A stretch of 19,599 nt of DNA from Roseiarcus sp050015935 (lineage in GTDB: Bacteria; Pseudomonadota; Alphaproteobacteria; Rhizobiales; Beijerinckiaceae), in assembly GCA_050015935.1 (NCBI GenBank), contig JBEKAL010000036.1, forward strand, positions 1-19,599, read 5' to 3'. Under the pieces are notes generated by a model that was given only the letters and a program-made list of their open reading frames with translations, ran no database searches and had not been told where the DNA came from. The number at the start of each line of letters is the position of its first letter. The first letter of the stretch is position 1. Position numbers and translations under genes: made by a program. Below, piece after piece: positions 6,614-14,771 of this stretch.

Positions 6614-7480
6614 TTGAGCGAGGTCGCGTTTTTGGGATTGGGGGTGATGGGCTATCCGATGGCGAGCCATCTGAAGGCGCGCGGTTACGGAATCGTCGTC
6701 TACAACAGGACGGCGGCGAAAGCGCAAAAGTGGGTCGCCGAACACGGCGGGGTGAGCGCGCCGAGCCCGCGCAAGGCGGCTGAGGGCCGCGATTTCGTTT
6801 TCGCTTGCCTCGGCAACGACAACGATTTGCGCGCTGTCGCGCTCGGCGCCGAGGGCGCCTTCGCCGGCATGAAGGCCGGCGCCGTCTTCGTCGACCACAC
6901 GACCGCTTCGGCCGACGTGGCGCGGGAGCTTTCCCGCGAGGCGAGCCGCCTCGGCTTCGGCTTCGTCGACGCGCCGGTCTCGGGCGGGGAGGCGGGCGCG
7001 AAGAACGGAACGCTGACGGTGATGTGCGGCGGCGACGAAGCGGCCTATGCGAAGGCGGAGCCGGTGATCGCGTCTTACGCCCGCGCCTGCCGCCTGATGG
7101 GGGCCGCCGGCGCCGGACAATTGACCAAGATGGTCAATCAGCTCTGCATCGCCGGCCTCGTGCAGGGGCTGGCCGAGGGTCTGCATTTCGCCGCGCGCGC
7201 CGGTCTCGACCGGCAGCTGGCGATCGACGTCATCTCCAAGGGCGCGGCGCAATCCTGGCAGATGGACAACCGTCACAAGACGATGATCGCCGGCGAATTC
7301 GACTTCGGTTTCGCCGTCAACTGGATGCGCAAGGATCTGGCGATCTGCCTGGACGAAGCTCGGCGCAACGGCGCGCATCTGCCGGTCGCGGCGCTGGTCG
7401 ACCAGTTCTATTCCGACATCCAGGCCATGGGCGGCGGCCGCTGGGACACTTCGAGCCTGATCGCGCGCTTGGAAAGGTAA
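6614..7480 (+). CDS. NAD(P)-dependent beta-hydroxyacid dehydrogenase (HIBADH/glyoxylate reductase family)
   Basis: Soluble oxidoreductase of the 3-hydroxyisobutyrate dehydrogenase family, about 288 residues, the usual length. The N-terminal Rossmann motif is FLGLGVMGYPMA. After the second strand comes YNRT (N31-R32-T33), where an Arg/Thr instead of an acidic residue suggests NADP(H) preference. The substrate loop VDAPVSGGEAGAKNGTL and the catalytic lysine K172 (GAGQLTKMVNQ) are intact, followed by the all-helical dimer domain with NWMRKDL. TTG at 6614 is preferred over GTG at 6575 because GAGGAG lies 6 nt before it and the motif then begins at residue 6. The substrate (3-hydroxyisobutyrate, tartronate semialdehyde, glyoxylate or succinic semialdehyde) cannot be assigned. 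A terminator hairpin follows the stop. Confidence 0.88.
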   Translation: MSEVAFLGLGVMGYPMASHLKARGYGIVVYNRTAAKAQKWVAEHGGVSAPSPRKAAEGRDFVFACLGNDNDLRAVALGAEGAFAGMKAGAVFVDHTTASADVARELSREASRLGFGFVDAPVSGGEAGAKNGTLTVMCGGDEAAYAKAEPVIASYARACRLMGAAGAGQLTKMVNQLCIAGLVQGLAEGLHFAARAGLDRQLAIDVISKGAAQSWQMDNRHKTMIAGEFDFGFAVNWMRKDLAICLDEARRNGAHLPVAALVDQFYSDIQAMGGGRWDTSSLIARLER

Positions 7481-7506
7481 GGGAAGGCCGAAACCCTCCC
7501 TTGTTG
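7479..7506 (+). terminator. Terminator hairpin between convergent genes
   Basis: AAGGGA (7479-7484) pairs with TCCCTT (7497-7502), with GG/CC inside after an A-C mismatch, around the loop CCGAAA. It is followed by the T-rich GTTGTT. It starts within the stop codon of the dehydrogenase gene and lies just before the end of the opposing caspase-like gene. Confidence 0.6.
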
Positions 7507-7516
7507 TTCTCTCGCC

Positions 7517-9370
7517 TCACCTCGGACAGGGCGGCTCGCCCGGCTTGCCGCAGGCTTTCTTCTCTTGCGCCTTCGCCGGAGCCGGCGGCGCGTGAACGAC
7601 CGGAGGCGGCGGCGCGGTCTTGAGTTCCGGCGTCGGCTTCAGGACTTTCGAGGGCGTCGGCGTGGGGGTCGGCGTCGGAGTCGGCTTCATCACCTTCGTC
7701 GGCGTCGGGGTCGGCGTCGGCGTGGGGGTCGGCGTCGGAGTCGGCTTCATCACCTTCGTCGGCGTCGGCGTGGGAGTCGGCGTGGGAGTCGGATTCATCG
7801 CCTTCGTCGGCGTCGGGGTCGGCTGTAACGCCTTCAGCGGCGTCGCGCCCGGCGTCGGGGTCGGCGTCGGTTTGACGGCGTTGGCGCTAGGCGCCGGGGG
7901 TCGCGGCCTGACCCCGCCGGGCAGCGGAGGCGGCGGCGCGGGCGCCTGCGCGACCGGAGGCGGCGCTCCCGGCGCCGCGCGTCCTTCGTGGCGGCCGGCG
8001 TCGCGATACGGGCGCGCGGTCGCGATCAACGGAATCGCCACGATCAGGGCGGGCAGCACGCCGATCGCGCTCGGGGGCGCCGGCGCCGGCAGATGGCGCC
8101 AATCGTCGCCTTCTTCGGCGACGAAGCCGTAGGGCGGCGGCGGCGGAGGGGGGCCGAAATCCGGTCCTTCGAACACGAAGACCGGCTGGTCCGCGTAAGC
8201 GAGTTCGTCGGGCGGCGGCGGCGGCAAGTCGGCGTAGTCCTCCGGCGCGAAACCGGCCGTCGGCTCGAAGCCGGCGGATAGAATGGCGAGCCGACGCTCC
8301 GCGTCCGCGACGTGAGGGCCGCGCGGATACCGGCTCAAATAGGTCCAGTAGGCGCGCGCGCTGTCCTGCGCCACCGATCGGCGCCAGAACAACGCTTCGC
8401 GGCGTGCGGCGAGGATCGCGCGCACGCGCTTGGCTTGAACGCTGCTCGGATAGGCCGCAAGGAATTCCTCGTAGGCGGCGAGGGTGTCGCGCTCGACGGC
8501 GACCGCATAGGCCGCTTCGGCGGAGAAGCTGCGGATCGGCCGCTTGGCGGCGTCCTCGAGCGCGGCTTCAGCCGGCGGCGGCGGCGCGTCGGCGGCGCGC
8601 TCGAAGACGAAATAGGGCGCCGTCAATTTCGACGCGCTCCAGGGAAGTTGCGCTCCCCCGGTCGATTCGTTCACGCTCACGCGGGTCTGGGCGAAGACGT
8701 CGTCGATCGGCAGGCCGCCTTCGCGCATCGCGCCCGCGAGCGTCTTGGCGTAGACGCCATAGGGTCCGGCCTCGTCCGCGGCGACCAAGCCCGGCGAGGC
8801 GTTGAACGCCAGGAGCAGGCCGGGGTCCGGCTCGACGAGCGCCAGCCCTCCCGCGAGCGGCGAGCCTTGGCCGGCGTAAGGATTGGCGCGAGCCGCGTCG
8901 AGCACGAGGATTCGCGCCTGACCGGGCTCGGCGGCGAGCGCATGGGCGAAGTCGGCGACGCGCACCGCTTCGATCGGCACGTCCGAATCGCGCGCGATCT
9001 GCGCGTCGACGGGCACGAAGAAGTTTTCGCCCTCATATTGCGCGCCGCGTCCGGCGAAGTAGACGAAAGCCTGCATGTTCGGGCCGATCGCCGCCGCCTT
9101 GGCGAGAAAATCGCGTATTGCGCCTTGCAACGACTTTTGATCGAGATCGCGCGCGCCGACGACGTCGTAGCCCGCCGCCTGCAGCGTCTGCGCGATCAAG
9201 GCGGCGTCGTTGGCCGTCGTCGCGAGCGTCTGGTCCGGATAGGCCGATTCGCCGATCACCAGAGCGATCCGAGGATTCTGCGCGGTTTCGGCGGACTGCG
9301 CGCCCGCCGGCGCCGGCGAACCCGTCAAGGCGAGCAAAGCGAAGGAAGCGAACAGCAACCGATTGAGCAT
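7517..9370 (-). CDS. Secreted caspase-fold (peptidase C14) pseudoenzyme with Pro-Thr repeat tail
   Basis: A 617-residue protein. Residues 1-25 are a signal peptide (MLNRLLFASFALLALTG, cut near AGA-Q). Residues 33-258 form a bacterial caspase-like domain (RIALVIGESAY, TTANDAALIAQTLQAAGYDV, GENFFVPVDA). At the catalytic His site the motif is YFAGRGAQ (R108 in place of His of AGHG); at the Cys site it is LVLDAARANP (A160 in place of Cys of DACR). Both dyad residues are missing, so proteolysis is unlikely. Residues 285-365 hold two related helical repeats (AYEEFLAAYP, AYWTYLSRYP). A proline-rich stretch and a hydrophobic segment (433-451) precede Pro-Thr repeats at 500-582 and a tail ACGKPGEPPCPR with C607/C615. 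Start at 9370: AGGAG lies 8 nt upstream, and the signal peptide begins there; the frame extends further but without signal. Likely a periplasmic scaffold or regulator (inference). Confidence 0.87.
   Translation of the reverse strand: MLNRLLFASFALLALTGSPAPAGAQSAETAQNPRIALVIGESAYPDQTLATTANDAALIAQTLQAAGYDVVGARDLDQKSLQGAIRDFLAKAAAIGPNMQAFVYFAGRGAQYEGENFFVPVDAQIARDSDVPIEAVRVADFAHALAAEPGQARILVLDAARANPYAGQGSPLAGGLALVEPDPGLLLAFNASPGLVAADEAGPYGVYAKTLAGAMREGGLPIDDVFAQTRVSVNESTGGAQLPWSASKLTAPYFVFERAADAPPPPAEAALEDAAKRPIRSFSAEAAYAVAVERDTLAAYEEFLAAYPSSVQAKRVRAILAARREALFWRRSVAQDSARAYWTYLSRYPRGPHVADAERRLAILSAGFEPTAGFAPEDYADLPPPPPDELAYADQPVFVFEGPDFGPPPPPPPYGFVAEEGDDWRHLPAPAPPSAIGVLPALIVAIPLIATARPYRDAGRHEGRAAPGAPPPVAQAPAPPPPLPGGVRPRPPAPSANAVKPTPTPTPGATPLKALQPTPTPTKAMNPTPTPTPTPTPTKVMKPTPTPTPTPTPTPTPTKVMKPTPTPTPTPTPSKVLKPTPELKTAPPPPVVHAPPAPAKAQEKKACGKPGEPPCPR
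7631..7830 (-). repeat. Tandem Pro-Thr coding repeat with 60-bp period
   Basis: Within the caspase-like gene, hexamers of the CCGACG type encode Pro-Thr pairs, interrupted by Lys-Val/Ala-Met-(Lys/Asn) breaks. A 60-bp higher period is visible: TCGGCTTCATCACCTTCGTC begins at both 7681 and 7741, and CGTGGGGGTCGGCGTCGGAG begins at both 7661 and 7721. Such arrays change length by slippage or recombination, so the tail is probably length-variable between strains. Confidence 0.85.
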
Positions 9371-9681
9371 GGCGAGGGCTCCTGGCGGCGCCAATGGATG
9401 GCGTTCGCGCCCACTAAAGCGCCAAAGCGCCTGAACCAAGTCTGAATAAGGGCGCCGGGCGCCCGTCAGGCTTTGGCGCTCGAGCCGGCGGCCAGGGCGT
9501 CGCGCCGAAGCGCCAAGGGGCCGAATTTCCCCGAGGATGGCGATGCGCGCCGGTCGCCACATGGCGAATCTTAACGGGAATGACCGAGGTTATGCTCGAA
9601 TCCCTTGTATTTTGTAGGCGCTCATTAAGGATTAACCGTCATGATCGCCGCTTAGCGTTGGCGTGCGCTCGTCGGGCGGTC
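9371..9681. promoter_or_regulatory. Divergent promoter region with repeated AGCGCCAA boxes
   Basis: About 310 bp lie between the caspase-like gene (-) and the histidine kinase (+). The octamer AGCGCCAA occurs at 9418-9425 and 9509-9516 and inverted at 9473-9480. The first and the inverted copy extend to a perfect 10-bp pair, AGCGCCAAAG (9418-9427) and CTTTGGCGCT (9471-9480). The kinase side (9575-9660) is A/T-rich for this genome, with TTGTATTTTGTAGG and ATTAAGGATTAACC, where a promoter is likely. No exact -35/-10 pair is claimed. Confidence 0.45.
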
Positions 9682-11256
<1,575 letters not shown>

Positions 11257-11331
11257 GCGGCCGCCGCGCCCTTTCTCGACCCTGCGATCCCGGCGCGAGG
11301 CGCCGCGCAGGCCCGCGCTGGCCGAGCCTAT

Positions 11332-11496
11332 CTAATTGAAAGCGGCCGATATTTCGGCATAGGTGTTGTTCAGCTGCGTGCCGGTGGAGGCGACGGAGAC
11401 GACGATCGCGAGCACGATGCACATCGCCAGGAGCGCATATTCCACCGCGGTCGCGCCGGACTGCGATCTGGCGAATCGACCGATGATCTTCATCAT
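11332..11496 (-). CDS. Flp/Fap-type pilin (class IVb prepilin)
   Basis: A 54-residue prepilin. The short basic leader MMKIIGRFARSQSG ends in Gly14; the mature chain starts ATAVEYALLAM, with Glu at +5 and Tyr at +6 as in Flp pilins, followed by a single hydrophobic helix (about residues 18-37) and a short polar tail. TadV/CpaA-type prepilin peptidase would cut after Gly14, and the pilin would polymerise into adhesive tad pili or act as a pseudopilin. GGAG lies 7 nt before the ATG at 11496; a second ATG follows directly at 11493. No tad/cpa genes are in the window, so this is either an orphan pilin or one end of a locus elsewhere. Confidence 0.9.
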   Translation of the reverse strand: MMKIIGRFARSQSGATAVEYALLAMCIVLAIVVSVASTGTQLNNTYAEISAAFN

Positions 11497-11693
11497 GCGT
11501 CGCTCCAGACGGCGTCGCGTGCGCCGCTCGCCCGCGAATCTCGCCCTCGACGCGCGAGTTTAGACGCGGGCGGTTTCGCCGGAGTTAATCGCTTGGCCGT
11601 TCGCGAATTCGACCGCGATTCGAGAGCGTCGGGCGCGACATGCCGAAGGACGGGTCGATCCGGGCGCGTCGGCTCCCGCGCGGGACCCCGGCG

Positions 11694-12212
11694 TCACGCC
11701 GCGCCGGCCCTGCCCGCCGCGCGACGCGCTCGCCATCGTCGCCGGATCGGCCAGGCGCAAAGATGCGTCGCGCCCCATCCCCAGACCGTCGCGAGGCCGC
11801 CGACGATCAGAGATTCCGATGTCACGGGAACCGCGGGCTCGAAGTCCCGCAGCGTCTCGCCGGCGATCGCGGGATCGAAATCGCCCGCCATCACCCACAG
11901 ACGGCGCAGCGGCCCGGCGCCCTGCAGCTCCGCGATCTCCCGCTCCAGGCGCGCTTCGCGGGCGATGTCGCCTTCGATGTCCGCGCCGCGCTCGCGCGCC
12001 AGCGGGTCGGGGTTGTCCTTCAGCCGGGCGATTCCTTCGGCGGGGGTCAGGGAACGGCTCGCCGCCTGGGCGTCGAACGCGTCGACGATCCGCCTGAGTT
12101 CGTCGAGCGCGCCGCCGAGCCGTTGACGATATTGCTGCGAGAATTCAGGCCATTGGGCACCGATGAGGCCGCACAGGAGTCCGATCGCCAGAGCCAGTCG
12201 TCGCGTCAACAT
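11694..12212 (-). CDS. DUF2937 family membrane protein
   Basis: A 172-residue protein that I recognise as DUF2937, whose function is unknown. It has an N-terminal hydrophobic helix (residues 4-19, ALAIGLLCGLIGAQ), the family segment QWPEFSQQYRQRLGGALDELRR (about 20-41), a charged helical middle with NPDPLARERG, the DFEPAVPVTSESL segment, and a second hydrophobic helix (about 134-154) before a basic tail. Two membrane passes with a large periplasmic or cytoplasmic helical middle are implied. The RBS is weak (GGGA about 7 nt before the ATG). It is transcribed away from the SulP gene across 89 bp, an arrangement that could share regulation. Confidence 0.83.
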   Translation of the reverse strand: MLTRRLALAIGLLCGLIGAQWPEFSQQYRQRLGGALDELRRIVDAFDAQAASRSLTPAEGIARLKDNPDPLARERGADIEGDIAREARLEREIAELQGAGPLRRLWVMAGDFDPAIAGETLRDFEPAVPVTSESLIVGGLATVWGWGATHLCAWPIRRRWRARRAAGRAGAA

Positions 12213-12301
12213 CGAAAAGTCCCGCTATGCCGCGCGCAGGCTATCGCGCGCGTCGCCAAAAGTCACACGCCGCATTGACGCCGCGGCGCGAATTGGACTG
12301 A

Positions 12302-14026
12302 ATGCGCGTCGTCGCAGTTCCGCGCCCAAGGGACCAGGCCTCGTTGAGCGAGAAATCCGCCGCCGCGCCGCGCCGCCCCTGGCCGCTTTTCCGGTCGTTC
12401 GCGGGATGGCGCTTCGGCGATCTCGGTGCCGACGCCGTCGCCGGCGTCACGCTCGCCGCGATCGCCGTGCCCGAGCAAATGGCGACGGCGCGTCTGGCCG
12501 GATTCGAGCCTCAGATCGGCTTTCTCGCGCTCGTCGCCGGGGCGGTCGGCTTCGCCGCCTTCGGCGCCAGCCGGCTGTTGTCGGTCGGCGCGGATTCGAC
12601 GATCGCGCCGATTTTCGCCGGAGCGCTGGCGCTGCTGGCGACGAGCGGCTCGCCGCACTACGCCGCCGACGCGGCGGCGCTCGCGCTCGGCGTCGGCCTG
12701 GTTCTCGCGCTCGGCGGCGCCTTTCGCCTCGGCTTCGTCGCCGACCTCCTTTCCATTCCCGTCCTGACGGGATTCCTGGCGGGAATCGCCGGTCACATCC
12801 TCGTCAGCCAAGCGCCGGCGCTGCTCGGCCTCGAGGCCCCGCGGGGAATTTTGATCGCGCAGGTCGCCGCGCTCGCCGTTGGGCTAGGCGCGACGAATTT
12901 CGCCGCCCTCGGCATCGGCCTCGGCGTGCTCGCGATCATGCTGGCGAGCGAACGCGTCAATCCGCGCTTTCCCGGCGCTTTGATCGGGCTGGGGCTCTCC
13001 GTCGCGCTCGTCGTCGCGCTGGGGCTGGAGTCGCGCGGCGTCTCGACCTTCGGCGCGATGGCGGGCGCGACGCCGAAATTCGCGCTTCCCGTCGTTTCGC
13101 TCGACGATCTCCTGCAAATCGCGCCTCTGGCGCTGATCGTCGGCATCGTGGTCATGGTGCAGACGGCGGCGACGACGCGCAGCTTCGTCTCCGACCCGGC
13201 CCGCGGCCCCGACGTCAACCGCGATTTCGTCGGCCTGGGCGCGGCCAATCTGCTGGCCGGCCTCATCGGCGCCTTTCCCGTCAACGCCAGCCCGCCGCGC
13301 ACGGCGGTCGTCATGGAGACCGGCGGCGTCTCGCAACTCGGCGGGCTCGTCTGCGCCGCCCTCGCGCTCGCCCTGTCGGCGTTCGGCGCCGGCCTCATCG
13401 CGCATGTTCCGCACGCCGCGCTCGCCGGCGTGTTGTTGTTCGTCGCTCAGCGCATCGTGCGGGTGACGACGATCCTCGACGTCTGGCGACGCAGCGGCGC
13501 CGAATTCGCCCTGATCGTCGCGACCATGCTGGCGATCCTCGTGCTGCCGATCCAGCAGGGCGTCGCCACCGGCATCGTCCTCTCGCTGATGCACGGCGTT
13601 TGGACGACGACGCGAGCCCGGACCGTCGAGTTCGAGCGCATCCCCGGCACGTCGATCTGGTGGCCGGCGAGCGCCCTGCAGCGCGGCGAGACCGTGCCGG
13701 GCGTGCGCGTCGTCGCGCTGCAGGCGCCGCTGTCGTTCCTCAACGCCTACGCGTTCCAAAAGGCGATCCAGGCGCTGCCGGGATCGGGAACGCGGCTGAT
13801 CGTCATCGAGGCCAATGCGATCGTCGAAATCGATTACACCGGCGCCAAGATACTCGGCGAAGTCGTCGAACGCTTGCGCGGCGCGGGCGTCGACATCGCT
13901 TTCGCGCGGCTGGAATCGGTGCGCGCGCAAGAAAGCTTCGCCCGCCAAGGGCTGGAGGCGCTTGTAGGCCGCGACCACCTCTTTCACAGCGTCGAGGAAG
14001 CGGTGCGCGCGCTGACGCCGCCGTGA
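12302..14026 (+). CDS. SulP family inorganic anion transporter with STAS domain
   Basis: A 574-residue inner-membrane permease of the SulP/SLC26 family, which carries sulfate, bicarbonate or dicarboxylates. Residues 40-450 hold the transmembrane core; the helix 1-2 region VTLAAIAVPEQMATARLAGF corresponds to the family's PQSMAYA-type signature, and SVGADSTIAPI follows. Residues about 460-570 form a cytoplasmic STAS domain, with IVEIDYTGAKIL (D511) in the place of the nucleotide-binding/regulatory DSTG loop. The substrate cannot be set from sequence. The start is uncertain between ATG 12302 and TTG 12344; neither has a strong RBS. The stop overlaps a small ORF by a GTGA, which in turn overlaps mog. 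Confidence 0.88.
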   Translation: MRVVAVPRPRDQASLSEKSAAAPRRPWPLFRSFAGWRFGDLGADAVAGVTLAAIAVPEQMATARLAGFEPQIGFLALVAGAVGFAAFGASRLLSVGADSTIAPIFAGALALLATSGSPHYAADAAALALGVGLVLALGGAFRLGFVADLLSIPVLTGFLAGIAGHILVSQAPALLGLEAPRGILIAQVAALAVGLGATNFAALGIGLGVLAIMLASERVNPRFPGALIGLGLSVALVVALGLESRGVSTFGAMAGATPKFALPVVSLDDLLQIAPLALIVGIVVMVQTAATTRSFVSDPARGPDVNRDFVGLGAANLLAGLIGAFPVNASPPRTAVVMETGGVSQLGGLVCAALALALSAFGAGLIAHVPHAALAGVLLFVAQRIVRVTTILDVWRRSGAEFALIVATMLAILVLPIQQGVATGIVLSLMHGVWTTTRARTVEFERIPGTSIWWPASALQRGETVPGVRVVALQAPLSFLNAYAFQKAIQALPGSGTRLIVIEANAIVEIDYTGAKILGEVVERLRGAGVDIAFARLESVRAQESFARQGLEALVGRDHLFHSVEEAVRALTPP

Positions 14027-14157
14027 CGGCGATTTTGGAGCTGATCGAAACGCGCTATGGATCGGCGCCGCTGGCTAGCCGCGACGCGGCGAGCCCGGAC
14101 ATGACCGGGGCGTTCGACTTTCGGCCGGAGACCTCAGGGCGAGAGGATTCGAAGTGA
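14023..14157 (+). CDS. Small 44-residue ORF coupled between sulP and mog
   Basis: A GTG-started frame encodes 44 residues, opening TAILELIETRYGSAPLASRD and ending REDSK. It overlaps the sulP stop by four bases (GTGA at 14023-14026) and the mog start by four (GTGA at 14154-14157), a double junction that is unlikely if the frame were not translated. No RBS precedes its GTG, so translation would depend on termination of sulP. It has no membrane segment or cysteine and I recognise no family; the LELIETRYG opening is faintly like the N-terminus of nitroreductases, so a decayed remnant is an alternative. Confidence 0.4.
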   Translation: MTAILELIETRYGSAPLASRDAASPDMTGAFDFRPETSGREDSK

Positions 14158-14684
14158 GCCAAGTCCCGATCGGCGTCGTCACCGTTTCCGACCGCGCTTC
14201 GGCGGGCCTTTACGAAGACAAGGGCGGGCCGGGGATCGAGGCGGCGCTGGCGGCGATCCTCGCGACGCCATGGCGCCCCGTGCGCCGGCTGGCGCCGGAC
14301 GAGCGCGAGGCCATCGAAGCGGCCTTGCGCGAACTCGCGGACGTCGAGCGCTGCGCGCTGATCCTGACCACCGGGGGCACCGGTCCCAGCCCGCGCGACG
14401 TGACGCCGGAGGCGACGCAAGCGGTCTGCGACCGGCTGATGCCGGGGTTCGGCGAATTGATGCGCGCGCGCAGCCTCCTGGAGGTCCCGACCGCGATTCT
14501 GTCGCGCCAGATCGCGGGCTTGCGCGGACGCAGCCTGATCGTCAATCTTCCGGGCAGACCGTCGGCGATCCGCACGTGCCTCGACGCCGTGTTCCCGGCG
14601 GTGCCCTATTGCCTCGATCTGATCGGCGGCGACCGACTGGAAACAAACCCCGAGGTCTGCGCGGCCTTTCGGCCGAAAGTTTGA
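14154..14684 (+). CDS. mog: Molybdopterin adenylyltransferase
   Basis: Adenylates molybdopterin before molybdate insertion in molybdenum cofactor synthesis; cytosolic trimer. The 176 residues align end to end with E. coli Mog from memory: IGVVTVSDRASAGLYEDKG at the start, LTTGGTGPSPRDVTPEAT (71-88) with D82 as the conserved acidic residue, MPGFGELMR, PTAILSRQ, NLPGRP (131-136), FPAVPYCLDL and a final AAFRPK. It is about 20 residues shorter than E. coli Mog, mainly from a missing loop before FPAVPYC. The start is GTG with GAGAGGA a few bases upstream, inside a GTGA overlap with the small ORF. No molybdoenzyme gene lies in the window, and the hydrogenase that follows does not need Mo. Confidence 0.92.
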   Translation: MSQVPIGVVTVSDRASAGLYEDKGGPGIEAALAAILATPWRPVRRLAPDEREAIEAALRELADVERCALILTTGGTGPSPRDVTPEATQAVCDRLMPGFGELMRARSLLEVPTAILSRQIAGLRGRSLIVNLPGRPSAIRTCLDAVFPAVPYCLDLIGGDRLETNPEVCAAFRPKV

Positions 14685-14685
14685 G

Positions 14686-14702
14686 AAGCCGGTCGCCGGT
14701 TT
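14686..14702 (+). terminator. Weak hairpin after mog
   Basis: AAGCCGG (14686-14692) pairs with CCGGTTT (14696-14702), including one G-T pair, around TCG. No extra T-run follows, so termination would be weak. It lies at the start of the 87-nt gap before hoxF, where the hox promoter may also sit; I see no clear -35/-10 or sigma-54 box. Confidence 0.3.
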
Positions 14703-14771
14703 GATGCTGATCAATTCGGCGACCGCGCGTCGCGCTATCGCGGCGGCGCCAAAGTCAGGGAGAAGTCGAGC

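Noticed and set aside
9625..9635. Possible CtrA site (two TTAA boxes) before the histidine kinase
   Set aside because: The boxes are separated by 3 bases instead of the 7 of the TTAA-N7-TTAA consensus.
12163..14157. 664-residue plus-strand frame overlapping sulP
   Set aside because: Out of frame with the SulP transporter and arginine-rich throughout; only its last 44 codons (after the sulP stop) may be real.
14685..14771. Sigma-54 or HoxA-type promoter before hoxF
   Set aside because: No GG-N10-GC core at the right spacing was found; TTGATG (14701) has no -10 partner at 16-18 nt.
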